A stretch of 9,008 nucleotides of DNA from Candidatus Latescibacterota bacterium (GTDB taxonomy: Bacteria > Krumholzibacteriota > Krumholzibacteriia > Krumholzibacteriales > WJIX01). Location: assembly GCA_030643145.1 (NCBI GenBank), contig DAOWMJ010000074.1, positions 1-9,008 of the forward strand, written 5' to 3'. The notes below the pieces were generated by a model, which worked only from the letters and a program-made list of their open reading frames with translations, was not told where the DNA came from and did no database searches. Positions 1-6,889 of the stretch are shown here, piece after piece. Each line of letters starts with the position of its first letter. Positions within the stretch are counted from its first letter, which is position 1. The position numbers and the translations under genes are program-made.

Positions 1-911
1 AGATCGAGATTCCCTTTTTTAAACCTGGAATCTATTCCTGTGTAATATTCCGGAATCGAGCCTCCCTCTTCAACGATTGATACCCCGATCTTTGATTCCC
101 CGATTTTAACTTCCGCCCTTCCTCCCTTAAAAGTATCATTGCTGAAATCAAATTTTCCATCGTCATACTCTCTAATTCTTCCGTTGTAAACAAGAGATCT
201 GAAAAAATATTTTTCATAATCGACGGCCATACCCCTGATTACTTTCCCATAAAAATAATTCCCCCTACTAATCCATCTGTACTTATTTAACGGATACCTG
301 TATGAAAAAGGGTAATAAAAAGATTGGCCTCTCGCTACAAGCCCCATCGCGAAATCGGGAAGAAAATCCCCTGTGTAAACGCGTAACTGCTTATTCAACA
401 AATTGAATATAGCGTATCCTGTCACCTCGGTCGTACCGTTACCGCTCCTGATTCTTCCCAGAAGGTTTGCCCGGTCACTTTCAAGATGAATGTATCGATC
501 ATCTTGATTGTTATCAAGATTAGTCACATCGCTCCTTGTGTACCGCAGGGAAAGATCGTAATTTCTAACGGATGGGAGCATTAGAATTCTTTTATATTTA
601 TGGATCTTTCTTCTGTCCTCAGATGATAAGAACAATATCCATTGACTATCACCTTTTGATTTATTTACAGCGGCAATCACCCTGCGGGCAAGAGCACGAG
701 TAAATCCCGGAATATCCAGAAGATCTTCTATGTCTGCTTTTCTAGGATCGATCGGATTTTCTTCAAGATATCTAATAATCGCGTATTCTCCATCGGAAAA
801 TCGATCTGCTAAATCAGAAATTGATTCTTCGGGTTCTTCAGCGTATATATTCACGCTGTAAATAATCGAGAATAGGTTTATCCAAGTTAGTGCCCGTATA
901 AAATAACTCAT
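1..911 (-). CDS. Helix-hairpin-helix envelope protein with probable beta-barrel region (partial, C-terminus off the left edge)
   Basis: The frame is open from the ATG at 911 to the window edge, giving 303 residues with no stop. Residues 1-24 look like a signal peptide (hydrophobic stretch ending VNIYA, then EEPEE), so the protein is exported. Residues about 52-82 form a ComEA-like helix-hairpin-helix: NPID, then DLLDIPGFTRALARRVI, with the PG hairpin at 68-69. Residues about 86-111 (ILFLSSEDRRKIHKYKRIL) look like a degenerate second motif. From about 115 onward the sequence alternates aromatic, charged and glycine residues like beta strands. It includes VYTGDFLPDFAMGLV, a pattern I recall from long HhH-plus-barrel proteins of FCB bacteria. 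The start overlaps the stop of the upstream gene by ATGA, so translation is probably coupled. HhH domains generally bind DNA without sequence specificity; whether this one does is unknown. The fold and envelope location are fairly secure, the function is not. Confidence 0.8.
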   Translation of the reverse strand, partial: MSYFIRALTWINLFSIIYSVNIYAEEPEESISDLADRFSDGEYAIIRYLEENPIDPRKADIEDLLDIPGFTRALARRVIAAVNKSKGDSQWILFLSSEDRRKIHKYKRILMLPSVRNYDLSLRYTRSDVTNLDNNQDDRYIHLESDRANLLGRIRSGNGTTEVTGYAIFNLLNKQLRVYTGDFLPDFAMGLVARGQSFYYPFSYRYPLNKYRWISRGNYFYGKVIRGMAVDYEKYFFRSLVYNGRIREYDDGKFDFSNDTFKGGRAEVKIGESKIGVSIVEEGGSIPEYYTGIDSRFKKGNLD

Positions 912-1723
912 TTCATCCACAACATCCCGATTCCGGCGGAAAGTGTGCTTCCGAGAACCTGATGATGATTCCATGAAAAACCAAAATACCAGCCGTTTCT
1001 TTGGTAAACCAACCCGAATGATATTTCATTCGTATTAAATCCATACCCAGACAATAGACAAAGATCATTACTTAAGCCGGCCTCGACTCCCATAAGGAAA
1101 TCATTATCATTTCTTCTCATAACAGAATAATTTACAAGGAGTGACAGTGGAGGATCGATAATTGAAAGCATGAATTTCGCCGCTTCGTCAGTTAAAAGAC
1201 CGGGGTCATACACAACCCCTTCATAGCCGAAAATGAACGTCTCTTTTAAATTGAAACTGACTGAAGCTTCCACAACCCTGGCCGTTTCATACTCAAAACC
1301 AGTCACTCTCCTGCCGTAAATCCCAGGCGCGCCCCCCACGGAAAAGCCACTTTGTCCAATCTTTCTAATCCATCGGACTTTGACAAAATCTTCCCTGTAT
1401 AGAGCATGATGAAGAAGAGACCATGAACCCCATAGATTGTTATTACTATTATGAAACCCTGTTTTTAGAAAGGAATCTGTGATACCGTCTATAGAATACG
1501 GGTTGGAAACGGAAGAAATCAGTCCTAAATAATTTCCATATGTTACAAAGCAATTCAAGTTAGGAACAATATCAGGATGTACTGTTCCATTTCTTGCCTT
1601 TATCCATACCGGTACCCCAGCATTCACTACTGGCGGCATATAAAATATAATAATCGAAGCCAGAACAACTACACCTATTATTCCCCGCCCTTTACGACCA
1701 AACACTCTTTTTCTATTCTGCAT
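908..1723 (-). CDS. Putative outer-membrane protein of unknown family
   Basis: A 271-residue protein that I do not recognise by family. A basic N-terminus (RKRVFGRKGRG) is followed by a hydrophobic stretch (residues 14-29) and a likely signal peptidase site after VVNA at residue 35. The mature part has alternating hydrophobic and polar strands, many glycines and aromatics, and a strand-like C-terminus (LSAGIGMLWMK). This fits a small outer-membrane beta-barrel or barrel-associated protein. The ATG at 1721-1723 lies inside the upstream lamin-tail gene, 46 bases before that gene's end, with a GGGTGG purine stretch about 8 bases upstream as a possible ribosome site. The start is supported because it gives a complete signal peptide. 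The stop overlaps the start of the helix-hairpin-helix gene by four bases. The neighbours suggest a joint cell-surface role, but no catalytic motif is visible. Confidence 0.75.
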   Translation of the reverse strand: MQNRKRVFGRKGRGIIGVVVLASIIIFYMPPVVNAGVPVWIKARNGTVHPDIVPNLNCFVTYGNYLGLISSVSNPYSIDGITDSFLKTGFHNSNNNLWGSWSLLHHALYREDFVKVRWIRKIGQSGFSVGGAPGIYGRRVTGFEYETARVVEASVSFNLKETFIFGYEGVVYDPGLLTDEAAKFMLSIIDPPLSLLVNYSVMRRNDNDFLMGVEAGLSNDLCLLSGYGFNTNEISFGLVYQRNGWYFGFSWNHHQVLGSTLSAGIGMLWMK

Positions 1724-3444
1724 ACACTACCACCCAACCCATAATACTCAACAACACAGATATAAAGACCGGTCAATACCATCCTACCCTCAGAATCAAT
1801 TCCATCCCATGATGACGAAAAATAGTTCGCTCCATTCTTCTCTCCCGCGATGCAAATAACCTCCATCCCCTTTATACTAAATATTCTCACCAGAAAACCG
1901 GTATCGCGACTTCGCGCCTTTCCGGAGATTACAACCTCTCTGTCCCTTGCCGGAGAAAAGGGGTTTGGGAAGATCTTGAATTTTTCGCTTATTGCGAGAA
2001 CTCCGTTGAAGACTGAATTTGCCCCTCCCGGGGTTGCCCCATCTTCAAGAGAGCATCTATGCCAAAGACCTCCTTCTATCGAACTGCATACAAAAGGGGA
2101 AAACCTCTCGATAGATATTCCCCTCTCTTCTTCAATCATATCGCGGTATTCAATCTTTTCAGCCACTCTCCCAAGTCTGTCCCTTAGAATAATCTCCTCA
2201 CAGAATGATACGGCGCTATAATCATTCAGTGTCGGCCAACCACCTTCAACACCATGTATGATAGATTCTCCATCAGAAATAATTCCTTCCATATCTTCGG
2301 GAAATTGAGCAAGGAGTAAATATTCCCCCGGCGACAACACGAGTCTATCATTGCTTATCAGTTTATCAGCACGATTCGCGTCACTTAAAGACCAACCCTG
2401 CAAATCAAGCATATTATCACCAATATTATACAATTCGATCCACTCGGAATTACCAATAAGCGGCCTGTACATAATCTCGTTTATTACAAGATCAGCTGGC
2501 GAAAACAGGAAGAAAACAAAAGCTGTATCATTTTCGCTGTTTTCATCTGCGTTCTCTTCAAGAAAAGCAAAAACCGACATGCTGTCGGTAAATCCGGAAG
2601 CTGAATAATCACACTCAAAACCGATACTATCTCCAGATTTTAATAGATCATCATTGCTGCCTGTGATATATATTCTCTTTTCCTGTTCAATTGAGGGAAC
2701 TACAACTACATGAACAGGGCCGGAGAACTCCCCAAGCCCACGATTGTTTACTTCCAGTTCCAGATTAATCCAGCCATTTTCGCAGGGAAAGAGCTCATTA
2801 CTTATTATTGAAAGCTCAAGATCAATATCAAAGAAGTTCCTCTTAGCCGGGGTAGGTAAAGATGAAACAAAATCAAGACTATTATTTCCACTATCCTTCC
2901 CATCGGGTTTTCTCGAAAGACTATAGCCTCCCACTACATCAACCGCGGGTTTTGATTCATATAAAATACTAAAATCAAGATCCCCATAACCTACAAGATC
3001 GACTACAGAACCGTTATAGATTAACCGAACCGCGTCAGGTCCATTCTGCAGTCCGCACTGGGCTATATAGTTCGGAACTGGAATGCAATCGACGCCGCCA
3101 ACAAAAAGTATTCCGCCGGAAACAAGATAAATATCCTTAAAAAATTCGTAGTATAATTCTGGACTACCCGTCCTGCCGTCTACAAATTCAATCCGGAAAC
3201 CATTTAAATTTTTCTCTTCCCCTCCGGTATTCAGTAACTCAACAAACTCATGCCCGGTGTCGATTCCGGGGTGATCATAATATATTTCATTGATTACGAT
3301 TTGCGCGACACTTCGTGTTGAAACAATAGTTACCATCATAAACAAAAGGGTAAATATCAATAACACCATACGTTTATCGTTTAAAGAAAATATTTTTTTA
3401 TGTGAAACTAATCTCTTTCTAAGATTGCCTTTCACTATCATCAT
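1678..3444 (-). CDS. Secreted protein with two lamin-tail domains and a FlgD/T9SS-like C-terminal domain
   Basis: About 588 residues from the preferred ATG at 3444. An in-frame GTG at 3453 would give 591 but lies partly inside the Shine-Dalgarno sequence. In the 591 numbering, a long basic N-region (to about 28) and a hydrophobic core (29-44) precede a likely cleavage after SVA (50). Lamin-tail domain 1 spans about 51-207 (VINEIYYDHPGIDTGHEFVE, then LNGFRI). A CARDB-like Ig region covers about 210-318 (LELEVNNRG). Lamin-tail domain 2 covers about 320-480 (VINEIMYRP, EWIELYNIG, LQGWSLSD, LSPGEYLLLA). The C-terminus (490-588) has FPNPFSP, VRIFSIKGMEV, WDGIDSEGRMVLTGLYICVV and a final ECLVVK, the pattern of FlgD-like Ig domains or T9SS type A tails in FCB bacteria. 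It is probably surface-bound or secreted. Bacterial lamin-tail domains are often linked to binding or to extracellular nucleases, but no catalytic domain is present here. The gene heads a coupled three-gene set. Confidence 0.88.
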   Translation of the reverse strand: MMIVKGNLRKRLVSHKKIFSLNDKRMVLLIFTLLFMMVTIVSTRSVAQIVINEIYYDHPGIDTGHEFVELLNTGGEEKNLNGFRIEFVDGRTGSPELYYEFFKDIYLVSGGILFVGGVDCIPVPNYIAQCGLQNGPDAVRLIYNGSVVDLVGYGDLDFSILYESKPAVDVVGGYSLSRKPDGKDSGNNSLDFVSSLPTPAKRNFFDIDLELSIISNELFPCENGWINLELEVNNRGLGEFSGPVHVVVVPSIEQEKRIYITGSNDDLLKSGDSIGFECDYSASGFTDSMSVFAFLEENADENSENDTAFVFFLFSPADLVINEIMYRPLIGNSEWIELYNIGDNMLDLQGWSLSDANRADKLISNDRLVLSPGEYLLLAQFPEDMEGIISDGESIIHGVEGGWPTLNDYSAVSFCEEIILRDRLGRVAEKIEYRDMIEEERGISIERFSPFVCSSIEGGLWHRCSLEDGATPGGANSVFNGVLAISEKFKIFPNPFSPARDREVVISGKARSRDTGFLVRIFSIKGMEVICIAGEKNGANYFSSSWDGIDSEGRMVLTGLYICVVEYYGLGGSVCRIEKECLVVKGGE

Positions 3445-3452
3445 CACACCCA

Positions 3453-3460
3453 CCTCCCCG
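3453..3460 (-). promoter_or_regulatory. Strong ribosome binding site deciding the lamin-tail gene start
   Basis: On the minus strand the sequence reads GGGGAGGTGGGTGTGATG. The GGAGG core lies 8 bases before the ATG at 3444 and 11 before a second ATG at 3441. The longer reading frame begins at the GTG of GGAGGTG, which would leave no spacing, so the ATG at 3444 is the better start. Confidence 0.75.
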
Positions 3461-3695
3461 GCTTTGAGATTTATAGACTACATTACTCAAGAGAATTATT
3501 GCAAGAATATTTTTGAAATAACTTTTAAAGATTCAAAAATAAAACCTTTTCTGCTCATTGGATTTTTTAATATTATTCAGTTTCAAAACATCGGATCGAA
3601 TCGCAATACTGCTATCCCGTCTGGGAGAATAGAAACAAAACCGGACACCTGTTTTGCCGGCTACACTTCCAGGGTGATTATTATATCAGCGCTTC
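3454..3695. other. AT-rich intergenic region between the VWA gene and the lamin-tail gene
   Basis: This is the longest gap in the window, 242 bases. It is AT-rich, most of all in the half nearest the lamin-tail gene. No tRNA-like or convincing intrinsic terminator structure was found. The best hairpin on the minus strand is CAAAAC, a 9-base loop, then GTTTTG near 3640-3660, which is weak. The gap probably carries the promoter of the downstream cassette, but I could not find a well-spaced -35/-10 pair. Open frames here lack a start codon with a ribosome site, so I see no gene. Confidence 0.5.
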
Positions 3696-5870
3696 CTACA
3701 CAAGCCCCCATATCTTTCTTAAAATCCACTCTGTAGTGAAAACAACTACAATAATAAAAAAGAATATTATATTTGAACGAAACGAACTTGTATGAATTAT
3801 GTTGATTTTATCAACGCTCGGGGTTAGCCGGAGAATAACACCTTCCGCTTCACCTGGCGTAAAAAAACGACCGCCGGACTTTTCAGATAATAGCTTAAGA
3901 AAATTACCATCCATAGATCTATGTATATACTCGACCGATAGAGAATCAACGCTGAATTCCACCTCTCCCTCAAGTCCCTTGCCGGAACCCAGAATCTCAC
4001 TTGCCTCAACCCTGTAACGACCTGGATCAAGAAAAGGAAGTTCAGCCCTAAATATCCCTCTTTCCTGAATTATCGGATCAAAGAGAAAGGTCCGAAGAAG
4101 CCTTTCCTCCTTTACCCCCATTTTATATAGTTTTCCCTTAATCGCGTCAGTCAATCTTCTTTCCCCCAAGTACACTGATATCTGAGGACCTTCCCCGGCG
4201 TTGTATCTATTTCTGGATGACACAACATCAAGTGGCTGCTCATTAGCCCCGGAACCAATATATTGAATCAATGCCGAGAAAAAGACATTGTAAATTTCCT
4301 CTCCCTCTCTTCCGGCCAACCTCCATTTCCAGAGGGGCATTCCAAACACCACACCCGACACACCTTCCCCACTCCGGCCTATAGCAACTAGAGGTTTAAA
4401 TTCCTCTTTTTCTTCAGTTAAATAAATGGGGACATCCGTTCCCATAGAAGAATTAAATCCTTCAAGATAGGCGGTCAGGGGGGGAAGATCATAAATTCCT
4501 CCGCATTCAGCAAGCATTATCGAAACCGGGTTTCTCCGCTCTCGGGAAAGCATGAGGTAATATTCACCACCAGAAATTTCAGCTATAGAGACTTTTTTTA
4601 CAGGAACAATCTCCTCAAGAAGTTTGAAAGATGATTCATATCTTAATGGGCTTCTTTCATCCGCAAGAAAAATAACTCCTCCCCCCCCACGCACATAATC
4701 TACCACGGCATCAACATTCGCGGTTACGGAAAATAATCTTTCAGCATCAGAAATAATTACAAGATCGTAACGTTCTAATCGAGAGTTTCCAGATGGGAAT
4801 TGCCATTTTATGTATTCCGGGATCTCCACATATCCGTGCCCCGGATTCCAGGTAACAAAATCAAATTTGAACCTCTTCATTTCGCCCGCAAGGTCGCGCA
4901 AAAATGTCATATTCCAATCGGCATGCTCATCTATATACAGAATATGCCGCATTTCTTCAACTATCTCGAGTTTGAATCCTTCAAAGCTCCTACCCGATAA
5001 ATTCTTTTCTTTGTATTCCAGTACAATCTTCATCCTGTGACTAATGGCTTTTCCTGCAAGATAATCAAAAACAGCTCTGTATTCCCCTTCTCCCTTTTCA
5101 ATCACCATCAAAATAGTGTCTATTAATTCTGTGTCTTCAAACAATCTGACCGTTATGTTAACATCTTTTTCGAGCCCTTTTGCGGCTATAACAGCTTCGA
5201 TCCTGGTTTTCATTCCGGAATAGACCCTGCCCTCATAGATAATATCTTCAATAGACAGATAGCCTCCCTCTAGAGTGTTTCCAAACCCGATTGAATATAC
5301 CGGAAGGCTATTCCCTACAATTGGCACCCTGTGGTCTGTCTGAACGCCATCCGAAAGAACTATTATCCCCGCTGGATTAGAATACCTATACCGATTAGTG
5401 ATTGTTTCTATAGCGCCAATTATATCGGTCCCCTCTCCGGCAGCTTCAGGAATACTATCCGCAGGCATGGAATTTCTCCATAAATTTCCGGAAAAAGGAA
5501 TAATATCAATATCGGTATTATATTTATCCCCGATATTTACTATTAGCTGCCCGAGGACAGAACGCGCCAAATCAATCCGGCTTTTTCCTGAACAATCTTT
5601 TATACTCATACTTTTTGATACATCCACAAGAATGGGAACTACAGGATTCCTTTCTTCGGTGGATAGGTGAGTTAGAGCTGGATTAACAAAAATGAGAACA
5701 AGAGACAGAAAAGCCAGAGACCTTATCCCCATAAGAATCAACCGCTTTAACCTTGAAATAGATGGAAAGCATTTTTTATATATAAAAAAAGAAAAGAAAA
5801 TTAATCCTATGACAGCGAGAAAACCCCATAATCCAACTTCAATCATTATATTTTTGACAGCTCCGAGCAC
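3696..5870 (-). CDS. Inner-membrane VWA / glutamine-amidotransferase-like protein
   Basis: A 724-residue protein. Two membrane segments lie at about 13-31 and 44-63, and a third at 700-716, followed by EWILRKIWGLV, a tail typical of this family. A von Willebrand A domain (about 77-200) carries the MIDAS residues D83, S85 and S87 (VDVSKSM), T148 (GEGTD) and D174 (LSDG), so metal-dependent binding looks intact. Residues about 307-410 resemble a class I glutamine-amidotransferase-like fold (LYIDEHADWN, DLVIISDAE, VRGGGGVIFLADE). I see no catalytic Cys at a nucleophile elbow there, so it is probably a structural or binding domain. An Ig-like region (about 545-640) and a conserved-looking SGGRFF segment (666-671) precede the last membrane span. 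The large central part should face the periplasm. The start is GTG, chosen for the AGGAG five bases upstream and a complete first membrane segment. The family is known from Planctomycetes and FCB bacteria; its function is unsettled. Confidence 0.85.
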   Translation of the reverse strand: MLGAVKNIMIEVGLWGFLAVIGLIFFSFFIYKKCFPSISRLKRLILMGIRSLAFLSLVLIFVNPALTHLSTEERNPVVPILVDVSKSMSIKDCSGKSRIDLARSVLGQLIVNIGDKYNTDIDIIPFSGNLWRNSMPADSIPEAAGEGTDIIGAIETITNRYRYSNPAGIIVLSDGVQTDHRVPIVGNSLPVYSIGFGNTLEGGYLSIEDIIYEGRVYSGMKTRIEAVIAAKGLEKDVNITVRLFEDTELIDTILMVIEKGEGEYRAVFDYLAGKAISHRMKIVLEYKEKNLSGRSFEGFKLEIVEEMRHILYIDEHADWNMTFLRDLAGEMKRFKFDFVTWNPGHGYVEIPEYIKWQFPSGNSRLERYDLVIISDAERLFSVTANVDAVVDYVRGGGGVIFLADERSPLRYESSFKLLEEIVPVKKVSIAEISGGEYYLMLSRERRNPVSIMLAECGGIYDLPPLTAYLEGFNSSMGTDVPIYLTEEKEEFKPLVAIGRSGEGVSGVVFGMPLWKWRLAGREGEEIYNVFFSALIQYIGSGANEQPLDVVSSRNRYNAGEGPQISVYLGERRLTDAIKGKLYKMGVKEERLLRTFLFDPIIQERGIFRAELPFLDPGRYRVEASEILGSGKGLEGEVEFSVDSLSVEYIHRSMDGNFLKLLSEKSGGRFFTPGEAEGVILRLTPSVDKINIIHTSSFRSNIIFFFIIVVVFTTEWILRKIWGLV

Positions 5871-5875
5871 ACTCT

Positions 5876-5880
5876 CTCCT
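5876..5880 (-). promoter_or_regulatory. Ribosome binding site for the GTG start of the VWA gene
   Basis: The minus strand reads AGAGGAGAGAGTGTG. AGGAG ends five bases before GTG. The next in-frame ATG, at codon 9, has only an A/T-rich stretch before it, so GTG is preferred. Confidence 0.6.
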
Positions 5881-5900
5881 CTATCCGCAAGGACTTGAAA

Positions 5901-5929
5901 AGTCTAATGCAAAAATAGATATCATTCAA
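5901..5929 (-). promoter_or_regulatory. Candidate sigma70-type promoter upstream of the VWA gene
   Basis: The minus strand has TTGAAT (5924-5929), a 17-base spacer and TAGACT (5901-5906). Each hexamer matches 4 of 6 consensus bases and the spacing is ideal. A start near 5894 would give a leader of about 24 bases holding the ribosome site. Its place in the 177-base gap after the STAS genes suggests that the VWA gene has its own promoter. Chance matches are common in AT-rich DNA, so confidence is limited. Confidence 0.4.
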
Positions 5930-6047
5930 GCTGTCAGAATTAATATAATGTTGATACTGGATAGCGCGTTGACATGATAACCGGGGCAAACGACCTTGTT
6001 AAGCCGTTCAATAACAATATTATTAACTATTGTGTCTTTCTATTAAA

Positions 6048-6446
6048 TCAGATATTTCTACCACCCATTGTCTCTTTTTCATTCTCCGGGAAACTCCCAA
6101 AACTGACTACCGCTTCTTCAATATTATCATAGCTCTCTAGTATCGTCTGGAATTCAAGAAGTTCGAATACTTCATAAACATCGCCCACCATCGAGACTAA
6201 TTTTAGATCTCCGCCATTCTCCCTAATTTTCTTAATTTCACTTATAAAAATTCCCCACCCGGCAGAGCTGATATAATCCACATTAGCTAAATCAATAATG
6301 ATATCAAATCTTTGTTCTTGAAGAAGTTTCTTGATACTCCCCTCTAATTCACTTGAAGTGGTTGTATCAATAAACCCTTTCACTATAACAATAGAAATAC
6401 CCGGATTCCCTTCGGCTTCAGCAAAGGATATACTGATATCATTCAT
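6048..6446 (-). CDS. STAS-domain protein, anti-sigma-factor-antagonist type (second copy)
   Basis: A 132-residue protein made of one STAS domain (about 15-115) plus a short charged tail (ENEKETMGGRNI). It has the family's core: a hydrophobic strand with VKGFID, then IIIDLANVDYISSAGWGIF, with the serine pair at the position phosphorylated in SpoIIAA/RsbV proteins. Such proteins switch by phosphorylation of that serine and bind an anti-sigma kinase or another partner. Here a tryptophan replaces the leucine of the usual SSAGL motif. It starts with ATG, 29 bases after the first STAS gene, and is about 47% identical to it over 100 gapless positions, so the pair arose by tandem duplication. No kinase or phosphatase gene is adjacent, so the partner is not known. 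Confidence 0.9.
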   Translation of the reverse strand: MNDISISFAEAEGNPGISIVIVKGFIDTTTSSELEGSIKKLLQEQRFDIIIDLANVDYISSAGWGIFISEIKKIRENGGDLKLVSMVGDVYEVFELLEFQTILESYDNIEEAVVSFGSFPENEKETMGGRNI

Positions 6447-6475
6447 GCCATTCCCGCTCTCTCTAAAGTTGCGTG

Positions 6476-6844
6476 CTAAGGTAAATTATTACTCTCTTGC
6501 GAATCGAAAGCAATCAGAGCATCTGTAGCCGACTCATAAGGAGTCAATAGTGTGTCAAATTCCAAAAGCTCAAAAACGTCACGAACATCGGGGTTCATCC
6601 CTGCAAGTTTGATATCCCCATTTCGTGCCCGTAAACCCTTTATCTCTGAAACAAAAATGCCCCAACCCGCAGAGCTTATATAATCCACATCAGTTAAATC
6701 AATTACTAATCTCACCTTGTCGGCAGCAATTAAATCATTGAGCCTTGATTCAAGATAATATGAAGTCGCGGAGTCCACTAATCCAGACAGTCTCAATATC
6801 GCCGCTTCTGCAACATGTTCTTCTTCTATATGCAATTTATCCAT
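6476..6844 (-). CDS. STAS-domain protein, anti-sigma-factor-antagonist type (first copy)
   Basis: A 122-residue protein that is almost all STAS domain (about 13-113). Key stretches are ILRLSGLVDSAT, VIDLTDVDYISSAGWGIFV and DVFELLEFDTLL. The Ser-Ser pair before AGWG matches the phospho-acceptor position of SpoIIAA/RsbV, so regulation by a serine kinase and a PP2C-type phosphatase is expected from the family. None is encoded in this window. It lies 45 bases after the TPR gene, with AAGGGA about 9 bases before the ATG. It is probably cotranscribed with the ParA and TPR genes upstream and its duplicate downstream. It may act on an anti-sigma factor elsewhere in the genome or in a non-transcriptional switch, as some STAS proteins do. 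Confidence 0.9.
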   Translation of the reverse strand: MDKLHIEEEHVAEAAILRLSGLVDSATSYYLESRLNDLIAADKVRLVIDLTDVDYISSAGWGIFVSEIKGLRARNGDIKLAGMNPDVRDVFELLEFDTLLTPYESATDALIAFDSQESNNLP

Positions 6845-6889
6845 ATTTCAAATTCCCTTTTAAGCTACAACCATAAACTAAAGCAAAGT

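Noticed and set aside
32..217. 61-codon minus-strand open frame starting MKNIFSD
   Set aside because: It lies in another frame within the partial helix-hairpin-helix gene, whose frame is open across the whole interval and carries the recognisable features.
3636..3662. Possible terminator hairpin after the VWA gene (CCGG and CAAAAC/GTTTTG pairings)
   Set aside because: The stems are only 4-6 base pairs, with competing pairings and no proper T-run directly after a GC-rich stem.
3540..3690. Open minus-strand frame of about 50 codons in the gap before the lamin-tail gene
   Set aside because: There is no ATG, GTG or TTG start with a ribosome site, it opens just after a stop, and no recognisable motif is present.
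3290..3736. 148-codon plus-strand open frame across the gap and both flanking genes
   Set aside because: It runs antisense to two well-supported genes, has no ribosome site and its product shows no domain. It is a shadow frame.
3696..3824. A short minus-strand alternative frame overlapping the end of the VWA gene and ending GSADIIITLEV then TAG
   Set aside because: It looks strand-like, but it has no start codon with a ribosome site, lies mostly inside a secure gene and is short. A chance frame is more likely than a second gene or a frameshift.
5985..6030. Inverted repeats after the second STAS gene (AACGGC/GTCGTT and CAATA/TATTG)
   Set aside because: The stems are short, one is AT-only, one has a G-T pair, and no T-run follows. 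They are not convincing as a terminator or operator.
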